Source: Microcaldota archaeon (GTDB lineage: Archaea; Micrarchaeota; Micrarchaeia; Anstonellales; Bilamarchaeaceae). Taken from it: a DNA stretch of 33,570 bases. The translations under genes and the position numbers were made by a program. The first letter of the stretch is position 1. Every line of letters starts with the position of its first letter. The DNA lies in NCBI GenBank assembly GCA_030648615.1, contig JAUSHJ010000039.1:1-33570 (forward strand), written 5' to 3'. Shown here in pieces: positions 17,922 through 25,799 of the stretch. The notes beneath the pieces are model-generated. The model saw only the letters and a program-made list of their open reading frames with translations, did not search any database and was not told the origin of the DNA.

Positions 17922-18863
17922 ATGCAAATTTACGAAATGGAAAAACAAAAGGACAGAGAAAGTGCTGCGAAAGAACTACTGAGATTTGAAAAGCTAATGA
18001 AGAAGACTGAGCAAGAATTCCAAAAATTACTTTCGTGGCAGATAAAATATTGTAAAGAAATTGTAGCCAACAAAAACGGTTATGAAGACAGGGTAATAAC
18101 TTATGGAACTACAGTTAAGTTCATTGAAAGAATTGATAACCCGTCGCCGGTGATGCTAAACGAAGTATACGATATAGAAAATGATGTAAAGAAAATCAAG
18201 CAGGAAGGATATGAAATAATAGGCGGGTTAGGAGGATTCTCTTTTAACAATGGAAGAGATGCTGGTGAATTAGTTTTTCTACCAGGTGGAACTGCAATAA
18301 GAACACAACTAGAAAACGGTTCGCACTACTCGATGATGGTAGCTCCTATGAATATTTATCCTCAGTGCATACTTACCGCAAGAAAAACTATAGATGAAAA
18401 ATTTGATAATAAAATTTTTCAGAATTGTAAATTATCAAATTTACAATATGAGAATGACAAAACTAATAAAAAAAGTAATCAAATGATCATAATTGTTTTT
18501 GAAAAAGGAGATGACGTCAAGCAAGGAATACAAAAAATTTCTGAATTAGTTGGAGATAGTAAAAAAACAATAACTGGAGTTATTAGCGGAAGTTTCACTG
18601 ATTTAAAAGGTTATATTTTTAGTGGAGCATCGCCAAAAACAGTTCTGACTAATTTTCAAATAAAAGAAAACAAAAATATGTTTTTCTATCAGACATTATT
18701 AGGAAAAGATGTAAAAGGTTTCAAAAGAGTTGTGCATACGCACGGTTATGAAGCTGCTAAATTTGGTGAACCGCATTCCTTTGGAGCGCATGTTGATGAT
18801 GCGATTATTAATATTTTTGCAATTGGTGTTTTTTCAATTATAGATAAAGTTGAGCAAAAGTAA
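17922..18863 (+). CDS. Uncharacterised protein; C-terminal half resembles a PPC/DUF296-type domain
   Basis: MIIIVFEKGDDVKQGIQKISELVGDSKKTITGVISGSFTDLKGYIFSG...RVVHTHGYEAAKFGEPHSFGAHVDDAIINIFAIGVFSI follows PPC/DUF296 order with His-rich motifs. CKLSNLQY insert precedes it. Confidence 0.55.
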   Translation: MQIYEMEKQKDRESAAKELLRFEKLMKKTEQEFQKLLSWQIKYCKEIVANKNGYEDRVITYGTTVKFIERIDNPSPVMLNEVYDIENDVKKIKQEGYEIIGGLGGFSFNNGRDAGELVFLPGGTAIRTQLENGSHYSMMVAPMNIYPQCILTARKTIDEKFDNKIFQNCKLSNLQYENDKTNKKSNQMIIIVFEKGDDVKQGIQKISELVGDSKKTITGVISGSFTDLKGYIFSGASPKTVLTNFQIKENKNMFFYQTLLGKDVKGFKRVVHTHGYEAAKFGEPHSFGAHVDDAIINIFAIGVFSIIDKVEQK

Positions 18864-19937
18864 TCAATCAATTTTTTTCAAATCCATAATTAACTTGACC
18901 AGATCACCTTGAGTTAAATGGGGCATGATAATAATCCTTATCCACTCCGAAAATTCGAAAACACCCCAACCACACGTTTCCAAATAATCTTTGAGTGAAT
19001 GAGTATCGAGTTTCTCTGATCTTATACCGATTATGTTGCAAACTGGTTTCATAACTGCTTTTATGGTTTTCAACTCCTTGAGCCGATCATAAAAATAATT
19101 AGTGAGCTCCAGACAAGTCTTGACTATTTCTTTGTACCCATTTTCACCGAGATATTCTATTACTGCTAGGGTTGCCATGGTTGGAGATGCTGGTCTAGTC
19201 CCAGCAATAACCGAAGAAGCTGCTGGATAGTACAATACATTTTCTGGACGCAATGAATCGAGCATCGTGCAATCCCTGAAAATAATGCACCCGGTCGGAG
19301 GCGGAACCAAACCCATTTTGTGCGGATCGATAGTTATCGAGGTTACTCCATCCACAGAAAAATCAAAATCTAGCAAATCATATCCAAGTTTTTTCATGAA
19401 CGGAAATACGAATCCGCCATATGCAGCATCAACATGCAAAGGTATTCCTGCAGCTAACGCAAATTCAGCTATTCTTGGAATATCGTCGATAACTCCCAAA
19501 CTAGTTGTTCCTGCAGTTGCCACAACTGCTACAGTATTTTCTGTGATTGCATTTTTGAGTTTCTCGACATCTACCGTATAGTCAAATCCAGCAGATACTG
19601 GACGTGGAGTTAATCCGAGCAAACGACATGCCCTTAGTATGGAGTAATGTGAGGTTATTGGAAATACGACTTCGCCACCTGGTATTTTCTTTCTCTCTCT
19701 TGCAGCCCACAATGCAATGATATTTGCCTCTGTGCCTCCGGAAACGATATGACCTCCTGCAGTTTGAGGTGTGTTAAGGAAACCACCAACTAAACGTACT
19801 GCTTTTTGCTCCATTTCCAAGGGAACGTGGATACCTAATTCCTGACCAGCATGCATCTGAAATGCATTGCGGGCAATATGATGAGGCACAGCAGTCATTG
19901 TACCTAGTTGTTTTATGTGCATGTGATGATTTAACAA
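18864..19937 (-). CDS. mfnA: L-tyrosine/L-aspartate decarboxylase MfnA (PLP-dependent)
   Basis: GGHIVSGGTEANIIALWAARE; TAGTTSLGVIDDI; HVDAAYGGFVFPF; SITIDPHKMGLVPPPTG with the PLP Lys. Confidence 0.92.
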   Translation of the reverse strand: MLNHHMHIKQLGTMTAVPHHIARNAFQMHAGQELGIHVPLEMEQKAVRLVGGFLNTPQTAGGHIVSGGTEANIIALWAARERKKIPGGEVVFPITSHYSILRACRLLGLTPRPVSAGFDYTVDVEKLKNAITENTVAVVATAGTTSLGVIDDIPRIAEFALAAGIPLHVDAAYGGFVFPFMKKLGYDLLDFDFSVDGVTSITIDPHKMGLVPPPTGCIIFRDCTMLDSLRPENVLYYPAASSVIAGTRPASPTMATLAVIEYLGENGYKEIVKTCLELTNYFYDRLKELKTIKAVMKPVCNIIGIRSEKLDTHSLKDYLETCGWGVFEFSEWIRIIIMPHLTQGDLVKLIMDLKKID

Positions 19938-20004
19938 TAAGAGTGATTAAAAATGTTGGCTAAAACTTAGTAGAGAATACTTGAATTGTGCCCACCAGCA
20001 AATG

Positions 20005-20042
20005 CTTATAAATATGTGTTTGTATGTTTATATGGTTATATG
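20005..20042 (+). promoter_or_regulatory. TATA box (CTTATAAATA) followed by three contiguous 8-bp direct repeats, a candidate operator
   Basis: TTTGTATG (20019-20026), TTTATATG (20027-20034), GTTATATG (20035-20042), downstream of the box at 20005-20014. Confidence 0.5.
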
Positions 20043-20048
20043 CAGTGT

Positions 20049-20073
20049 AGCAGGTCGCTACGCGACAGTCGAT
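20049..20073 (+). other. 25-nt hairpin motif, copy 1, in the 5' leader of the RHH-GGGPS gene
   Basis: AGCAGGTCGCTACGCGACAGTCGAT; stem GTCGC/GCGAC. Copy 2 at 25692-25716 shows compensatory changes. Confidence 0.55.
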
Positions 20074-20085
20074 TAAGGTGAATCT

Positions 20086-21030
20086 ATGAGAACAACTTTA
20101 GACCTAGAAGATGATGTTTATAAGAAACTGGTCAATCTGTCTGTAGAAAAATACGGAAATACCAAAAACATGTCGCAAGTTATGAGTGATTTATTGAAGT
20201 CCGGGGGTAAAAGGCAAAAGGAAGAGAAATTGATTACTTCCAGTGATCATCCAATCAAACGCGGAAAAATAGAAAATTACATTCTAGATGGAATCGAAAG
20301 ATATGGTGGACTACTTTTTGCAGTAATAGATCCGATGGATTACAAAAGTTTAGATGATGCAGTTAAAACTGCGAAAAATGCGAATGAAGGCGGAGCAGAT
20401 GTAATTCTTATAGGAGGTAGCACTGGAGTACAAGGAGAAATACTCGATACAGTAACACGCACAATTAAAGAAAGCGTGAATGTTCCAGTTGTATTATTTC
20501 CAGGGAATATCGGGACTGTAACAAAATATGCTGACGCAGTTTATTTCATGTCTTTACTAAATTCAAATAATCCGTATTGGATAAGCAAAGCTCAAATGCT
20601 CGCAGCCCCTACAGTAAAGCAAATGGGTATCGAAGCATTGCCTACTGGATACATGGTTGTTGAGCCAGGGGGAACTGTTGGCTATGTAGGTGAAGCAAAT
20701 TTACTCCCTCGTGATAAACCAAAACTTGCTGCAGCCATGGCATTAGGAGCGCAGTACATGGGTTTTAGATTTATAATTACAGATGCAGGTAGCAATCCAA
20801 AAGAAGGGCACATTCCTTTAGAAATGGTTGCGACTGTCTCGAAGTTCATTGACGTTCCTTACATTGTTGCTGGTGGAGTAAGAACTCCTGAACAGGCAGG
20901 CAGCATAATAACTGCTGGTGCTGATGCTGTACAAGTTGGAACGGCATTTGAGCATGATAATGCAGTTGAAAAGGTAAAGCAGATGGTTGCTGCAGTACGA
21001 CAAGGAGCTAAAGCTAGGAAGAAGGAGTAA
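20086..21030 (+). CDS. Geranylgeranylglyceryl phosphate synthase with an N-terminal ribbon-helix-helix domain
   Basis: N-terminus MRTTLDLEDDVYKKLVNLSVEKYGNTKNMSQVMSDLLKSG is RHH/CopG-like. The rest has GGADVILIGGSTGV, VPVVLFPGNIGTVTKYADAVYFMSLLNSNNPYWI, EALPTGYMVVEPGGTVGYVG, TDAGSNPKEGHIPLEMV, YIVAGGVRTPEQA. Upstream AAGGTGA is an SD site. Confidence 0.9.
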   Translation: MRTTLDLEDDVYKKLVNLSVEKYGNTKNMSQVMSDLLKSGGKRQKEEKLITSSDHPIKRGKIENYILDGIERYGGLLFAVIDPMDYKSLDDAVKTAKNANEGGADVILIGGSTGVQGEILDTVTRTIKESVNVPVVLFPGNIGTVTKYADAVYFMSLLNSNNPYWISKAQMLAAPTVKQMGIEALPTGYMVVEPGGTVGYVGEANLLPRDKPKLAAAMALGAQYMGFRFIITDAGSNPKEGHIPLEMVATVSKFIDVPYIVAGGVRTPEQAGSIITAGADAVQVGTAFEHDNAVEKVKQMVAAVRQGAKARKKE

Positions 21031-21838
21031 ATAGATATAGTAGCCCGTAATCAGGCTCATCTTCTGCTATAGATATCCCACAAACTTTTTTAGATTCTAA
21101 ACCTGCAGCTTGAGCAACATACATTGTTGGTTTTTCTCCAAATGCACTGAAGTGAGCTATTAAACCACCTGGTTTAACTGAGGCTTTGCAATAAGTTTGA
21201 ATCAAAAATTCCATAAGCTCTAAAGCAGTAATAACTATCTGATTGGAACGTGAAAACTCGCCATACTTCTGACCAACACATCTTTTTCTTAAATTATTAA
21301 AATTTGGGAATTCTGCTAGGAAAGCAGCTTTATCACTATCTGGAAGTCCTGAGAATTTCATTAACATATCTATAACAAGAGTAACCGCAGCACTATGCAT
21401 TGAAGATCCGAAAAGCATACTTGTATAGACGATATCTGCAGATACGCTAGGATAATTTGTAGTAAAAGGAGCATGATAATCGAGAATATAACCTGTGCCA
21501 CCTGGAGGAACTACACTAGTATAATTCGCTAGAGATATGTCATAATTACCAGAAAGACCTAATTGCATTATAGCATTTAGTACATTCCCATAACGATCAT
21601 TAGGTTGTCTAAGAGAAAGGACATCTAAAAAATTAATATTCTGTAACGGTCCGGTAATTTCGACAATTTTTCTAAAAACTGCTTTTGTCAATGGAACTCC
21701 GGCACTAGCAACTGGTGTTGGTATTGGAACTTCTACTTCTAATCTATTTAGCATTTTAGCAAAAGTAAGAGTATCGTGTATATCCACGTGTGGCATTCTC
21801 GGATCGATTTTTATAGGTCTATAGCTAGTCTTCTGCAT
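21014..21838 (-). CDS. Uncharacterised protein
   Basis: 274 aa ORF converging on the GGGPS gene with a 17-nt overlap. KPGGLIAHFSAFGE is faintly methyltransferase-like, not enough for a call. Confidence 0.6.
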   Translation of the reverse strand: MQKTSYRPIKIDPRMPHVDIHDTLTFAKMLNRLEVEVPIPTPVASAGVPLTKAVFRKIVEITGPLQNINFLDVLSLRQPNDRYGNVLNAIMQLGLSGNYDISLANYTSVVPPGGTGYILDYHAPFTTNYPSVSADIVYTSMLFGSSMHSAAVTLVIDMLMKFSGLPDSDKAAFLAEFPNFNNLRKRCVGQKYGEFSRSNQIVITALELMEFLIQTYCKASVKPGGLIAHFSAFGEKPTMYVAQAAGLESKKVCGISIAEDEPDYGLLYLFTPSS

Positions 21839-21959
21839 GATATACTTATGAATCGAAGTATTTAAAATACTTTACCATTTACTATAACAGATATGTAATC
21901 GTCTACCGAGAACAATTCGTAATAACATTAAGCTTTAATAGGATTAAGAAGATAATAAT

Positions 21960-22622
21960 GTGGTGAAAAATATGGCAGGACCAGCTAGTGCAGACCCAAC
22001 TCAAAACTCAAAAGACCTTGAAACTAGTTTTAAGACATATGCAAAAACTGTAACTCCATTAATGGAAAACGCTGCAACTGCTCATGCAATTATGATAGCA
22101 TCCGCAATGCAAGCTCAGGATCCTAAAACTTATGCAACTCTAAGAACAGTGCTAAGAAATGAAATAAAAAAAGTCGAAGCATTAGCGTTGAAGAATATAC
22201 CGGAACTTTTGGATGCAGGAATACGCATGAGCAAAATAGATCATGGATGGCACGCTCCACTCGCACTACCAAAAGATGCAATTCAAATAGAAGAAGCTAA
22301 AAAAATAGCAAACCAACCAGGGGTCACATTTAATGTACGTGAACGATTTACCGCTTCGCTTGTTCAAGAAAGAATTATTGATAACGGAAAAGTTATCCGT
22401 GTTACAGATGATAAACCAAATCCTTATCGTAACACTGCAGTTAGTGGTGACTCTGAATTCTATTTGGTTGCCAGTACACCTAAAGGAGAAGTACCCCTAG
22501 TAAGATTTTACGCTAGTTGGGAACCTAGTTCCATAGGGAATTTTGCAGTCTACCCTGTTGGAAAAGGAGAAATAGTCCCACCTCAAATATCTTTAGGTGG
22601 AGTCATACCAAGCAAACGGTGA
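21960..22622 (+). CDS. Uncharacterised protein
   Basis: 220 aa ORF; start GTG 21960 or ATG 21972. Confidence 0.6.
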   Translation: MVKNMAGPASADPTQNSKDLETSFKTYAKTVTPLMENAATAHAIMIASAMQAQDPKTYATLRTVLRNEIKKVEALALKNIPELLDAGIRMSKIDHGWHAPLALPKDAIQIEEAKKIANQPGVTFNVRERFTASLVQERIIDNGKVIRVTDDKPNPYRNTAVSGDSEFYLVASTPKGEVPLVRFYASWEPSSIGNFAVYPVGKGEIVPPQISLGGVIPSKR

Positions 22623-22664
22623 GCTAGCCAAACTCTTTTAAGTTTTCCGTGAGGAGTGAGTACC

Positions 22665-23327
22665 ATGGTAAACACAGAATTCATAGAATTTCTAGCTAAA
22701 AGCGGTGCAGTTAAGTTCGGAGAGTTCACTCTAAAAAGCGGACGACAGTCGCCATTCTTCATTAGTACAGGTGTACTCTGTGATGGTACAACAAGCTACG
22801 AATTAGGTAAGCACTACGCAAGAAAGATAACTGAAGTATACAAAGACCAGTTCTCTGCTATTTTTGGCCCAGCGTATAAAGGAATACCACTTGCAGTTTC
22901 CGTTTCCATTGCATTACAAAAGGAATTTTCAATTAATAGATGCTGGATGTTCGATAGAAAAGAGAAGAAAACCCATGGTGATGCAAGTTCTTTTGTTGGA
23001 CCTAATCTTGATCTTGGATCTAAGTTTATAATCGTAGATGATGTCATGACCACTGGAGAAACTAAGCTGGAAGCAGTAGAAAAGATAACTAATGGATTAA
23101 AGGGCGAAGTAATAGGAATTATCATTGCAGTTGACAGACAAGAGAAAAGAATCAAACTAAATGCAACTGAAGAGTTTACTGAAAAAACTGGGATTCCAGT
23201 TCATAGTATTACTACAATAAAAGAAATATTTGATCATCTTCTGAACAGAAATGTAGACGGGAAAGTTTACGTTGATGGAGATACCTACGCGGCTTTTACC
23301 GAATATAGAAAGAAGTATGGGATTTAA
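22665..23327 (+). CDS. pyrE: Orotate phosphoribosyltransferase
   Basis: FGEFTLKSGRQSPFFISTG; IFGPAYKGIPLAVSVS; FIIVDDVMTTGETKLEAVEKI PRPP-binding motif. GAGGAG precedes ATG 22665. Confidence 0.93.
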   Translation: MVNTEFIEFLAKSGAVKFGEFTLKSGRQSPFFISTGVLCDGTTSYELGKHYARKITEVYKDQFSAIFGPAYKGIPLAVSVSIALQKEFSINRCWMFDRKEKKTHGDASSFVGPNLDLGSKFIIVDDVMTTGETKLEAVEKITNGLKGEVIGIIIAVDRQEKRIKLNATEEFTEKTGIPVHSITTIKEIFDHLLNRNVDGKVYVDGDTYAAFTEYRKKYGI

Positions 23328-24061
23328 TTATAATATTTAAATTGAGGATTGTCTACCTTAAATTTATCTGCAGCATTACGAAGTTCTGCTACTTTTGCCA
23401 TGATGAATACATATTCCGAATCACCTGGACGTAAAAGTTTTACAGTTGAAGAATGATCACTTGGAAAAACAATACTTCCGTCTCTATTAACGATGCAAAT
23501 TTTTGGTATTTCTGTAACTGGATGTTTAGAAGTCTTAGGATGAGAGATAGCAAACATAGTCAAATTACCATATTTGTCCCAGCTCGCAGTGAAATATTGC
23601 TCTTGGACATCGGATCGTTTATCGTGAGGTTGGTATATTGTTACTCTGGATACTTTACCATCCTTATGGTAGGCAACTGCAAGTCCTTCCATTCTTCCAC
23701 CAACATAAAATTGTCTAAGATTTAAATTACCTTGATTATCAAAACGTAGAACTTCTCCGTTTAACTTTCCATTGACATATGTTTGCCTTACTTTTACATT
23801 GCCGTTAGAATGATAGACAATCTGTTCTCCGCTTAACTTACCATCCTCACAGGAGTATGTTAAACGCGGTAACATGCTTTGTTTTGGGGAAGTAATCCTT
23901 GCATGTTCGATACCAGATTCTTTAGCTTTAATACAGCCTTTGCTTGGAGGCATGATAGCAAGCTCAAGTGATTGTGGTTTCGCATGGGCACACGCACTTA
24001 GTGCAACTACCAATGTAACTATTGTGACAGCTCTCAATCTGGAAGGTTGTTTGTGTAACAT
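23324..24061 (-). CDS. Lipobox-containing MORN/YwqK-like repeat protein
   Basis: TIVTLVVALSAC lipobox; EQIVYHSNGNVKVRQTYVNGKLNGEVLRFDNQGNLNLRQFYVGGRMEGLAVAYHKDGKV repeats. Confidence 0.8.
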   Translation of the reverse strand: MLHKQPSRLRAVTIVTLVVALSACAHAKPQSLELAIMPPSKGCIKAKESGIEHARITSPKQSMLPRLTYSCEDGKLSGEQIVYHSNGNVKVRQTYVNGKLNGEVLRFDNQGNLNLRQFYVGGRMEGLAVAYHKDGKVSRVTIYQPHDKRSDVQEQYFTASWDKYGNLTMFAISHPKTSKHPVTEIPKICIVNRDGSIVFPSDHSSTVKLLRPGDSEYVFIMAKVAELRNAADKFKVDNPQFKYYN

Positions 24062-24076
24062 AAATTCACAATGCCG

Positions 24077-24562
24077 TCATACTGTTGAAAGTAATGTTCC
24101 TAATCCCATTTCAGTTGCATGTTCTCTGATGAACTTAGAAGCATCGGAATCCGGATTTGTTTTAACTTCCTCAATTAATTGTGCTTTGAAAGCATCTATT
24201 CGTTCTTGTCTTACACGAACTTCTTCCCCGACTCTTGTAAAAGCATCTGTTTCCAATGTAATAGCATTAGGACCATATGGTTTTTTGGAAAGGAATTTTC
24301 TTCTAGTCAATTCATCTGGAGAGCCAACATAAGAATTTTCAACTACAGTAAACCCAGTTTCTTTTGTCCAATAGCATCGATGCTCGTCCCCATTCTTTCC
24401 GATTCCCCTCTGAAAGAAATCTATTGGAGCTTCGGTGTAAGCAATTCTTGGTGGATGAAGATTGCGAATAGAATCTCTTAAAGACTCTCTTGAAGAACGT
24501 ACATCCGATCCATCTATTTTTACTCTACTTAGTGTTGTTTTACCTACTAGTTTAAGTGTCAT
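24077..24562 (-). CDS. Uncharacterised protein, tandem paralog of 24576-25256
   Basis: ATG 24562 (MTLKLVGKTTLS) with GGTGAT upstream preferred over the track start 24664. C-terminal FKAQLIEEVKTNPDSDASKFIREHATEMGL is shared with its neighbour. Confidence 0.7.
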   Translation of the reverse strand: MTLKLVGKTTLSRVKIDGSDVRSSRESLRDSIRNLHPPRIAYTEAPIDFFQRGIGKNGDEHRCYWTKETGFTVVENSYVGSPDELTRRKFLSKKPYGPNAITLETDAFTRVGEEVRVRQERIDAFKAQLIEEVKTNPDSDASKFIREHATEMGLGTLLSTV

Positions 24563-24575
24563 ATTATCACCATTT

Positions 24576-25256
24576 TTATTTCGAAAATTCCAATCCCATT
24601 TCAACTGCATGTGCTCTGATGAATACTGATTTTTCTGATAATGGATTTGTTTTAACTTCCTCAATTAATCTTATTTTGAAAAGAGTAATCTTACATTTTG
24701 AATCGAAATCACTAAGATCGCCAGCAGAATGACCAGAATTATCATAGATTTCAAGTCCTTTACCCGTATCCCATACAACTCTATATCCATCTTCGTTTTT
24801 ACCAATGCCTACTGTTGTTTTTTCCCCTCCATATAAATCGAGTGGTTGACTTGTGTATTTAAACGAAGGACTACCAGTTTGACTAAGTTTCATTTCTGCA
24901 AAAGATTCGACAGATCCGCCTTCACCAGTTGGAATCCAAGGTTTAGAATCTAAGTACCAGCCATCTCTTGTTGGGAACGCTGGAACTAAATCAACTCCTC
25001 GATCATCACGTCCATCAATACATGTAATATCAGAAGTACCAAACTGAGGCTCTGCTTCTTTTACGAATGGATTTGGAGTATCTGGTTTATCCCTAGCAGA
25101 AATTCTAGCAAATCCAGTTTCTAACAATAATCTTGCACCTACCAAATTTAATTTAATCCCGTGAACAGCATCTTTGAAAGGACTAGCAATATCTTTTGGC
25201 TTATCTCCTGGTTTTCCTGGCTTGAATATCAAATTATCACCTAAACTATTACTCAA
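24576..25256 (-). CDS. Uncharacterised protein, tandem paralog of 24077-24562
   Basis: Shares IKLNLVGA, GIGKNEDGYRVVW and FKIRLIEEVKTNPLSEKSVFIRAHAVEMGL. TTG start at 25256 is uncertain; TATA at 25263-25270 suggests a more internal start. Confidence 0.65.
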   Translation of the reverse strand: MSNSLGDNLIFKPGKPGDKPKDIASPFKDAVHGIKLNLVGARLLLETGFARISARDKPDTPNPFVKEAEPQFGTSDITCIDGRDDRGVDLVPAFPTRDGWYLDSKPWIPTGEGGSVESFAEMKLSQTGSPSFKYTSQPLDLYGGEKTTVGIGKNEDGYRVVWDTGKGLEIYDNSGHSAGDLSDFDSKCKITLFKIRLIEEVKTNPLSEKSVFIRAHAVEMGLEFSK

Positions 25257-25392
25257 TCAATGTTTATAAACCTTCATTTTCCATGATTTTACACATAAAT
25301 GAATTGAATTAATAAAAAGCAGGATTAAATAAATTGTCTTTCTAATCAAAAATGAGTAACAACTAATTGTTAATCTAAAGAAGGTGAACTTA

Positions 25393-25692
25393 ATGACATT
25401 CAAAGTCAATGGAACAATCGTAGAGAAAGAAGGCGGCGAAATGGTCGCAAGAGTAGAAAGAGACGAAGTACAAGATTACTCTGGAACTATGATCTTCAAA
25501 CTTGAATCCAATGAAATAAAGAACCCATACAAGACGACTATAGCAAAGACAGAAAAGGGTGGTATAATTAGCACTTCTGGTCACGAGTTAGCAAGAGTGG
25601 CAGAAGCAAGAAGACATTTTGATAATGGAAATCATTTGAGAGATGTTGAAATTGCTGCATTGTGGCTTTGGCTCTGTAAAGGAATGCGCTAA
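25393..25692 (+). CDS. Small uncharacterised protein
   Basis: ATG 25393 preceded by AAGGTGA. MTFKVNGTIVEKEGGEMVARVERDEVQDYSGTMIFKLES... Confidence 0.65.
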   Translation: MTFKVNGTIVEKEGGEMVARVERDEVQDYSGTMIFKLESNEIKNPYKTTIAKTEKGGIISTSGHELARVAEARRHFDNGNHLRDVEIAALWLWLCKGMR

Positions 25693-25716
25693 GCAGGAAG
25701 CTTCGCTTCAGCCGAT
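25692..25716 (+). other. 25-nt hairpin motif, copy 2, directly after a stop codon
   Basis: AGCAGGAAGCTTCGCTTCAGCCGAT; stem GAAGC/GCTTC; 19/25 identity to 20049-20073. Confidence 0.55.
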
Positions 25717-25799
25717 AGTTGCAAGTCGCTTCTCCGATTTATAGGGTAGCAACAACAGATAACATAGATTTTTATTCTCTTTTTAACAGATAATATAAC

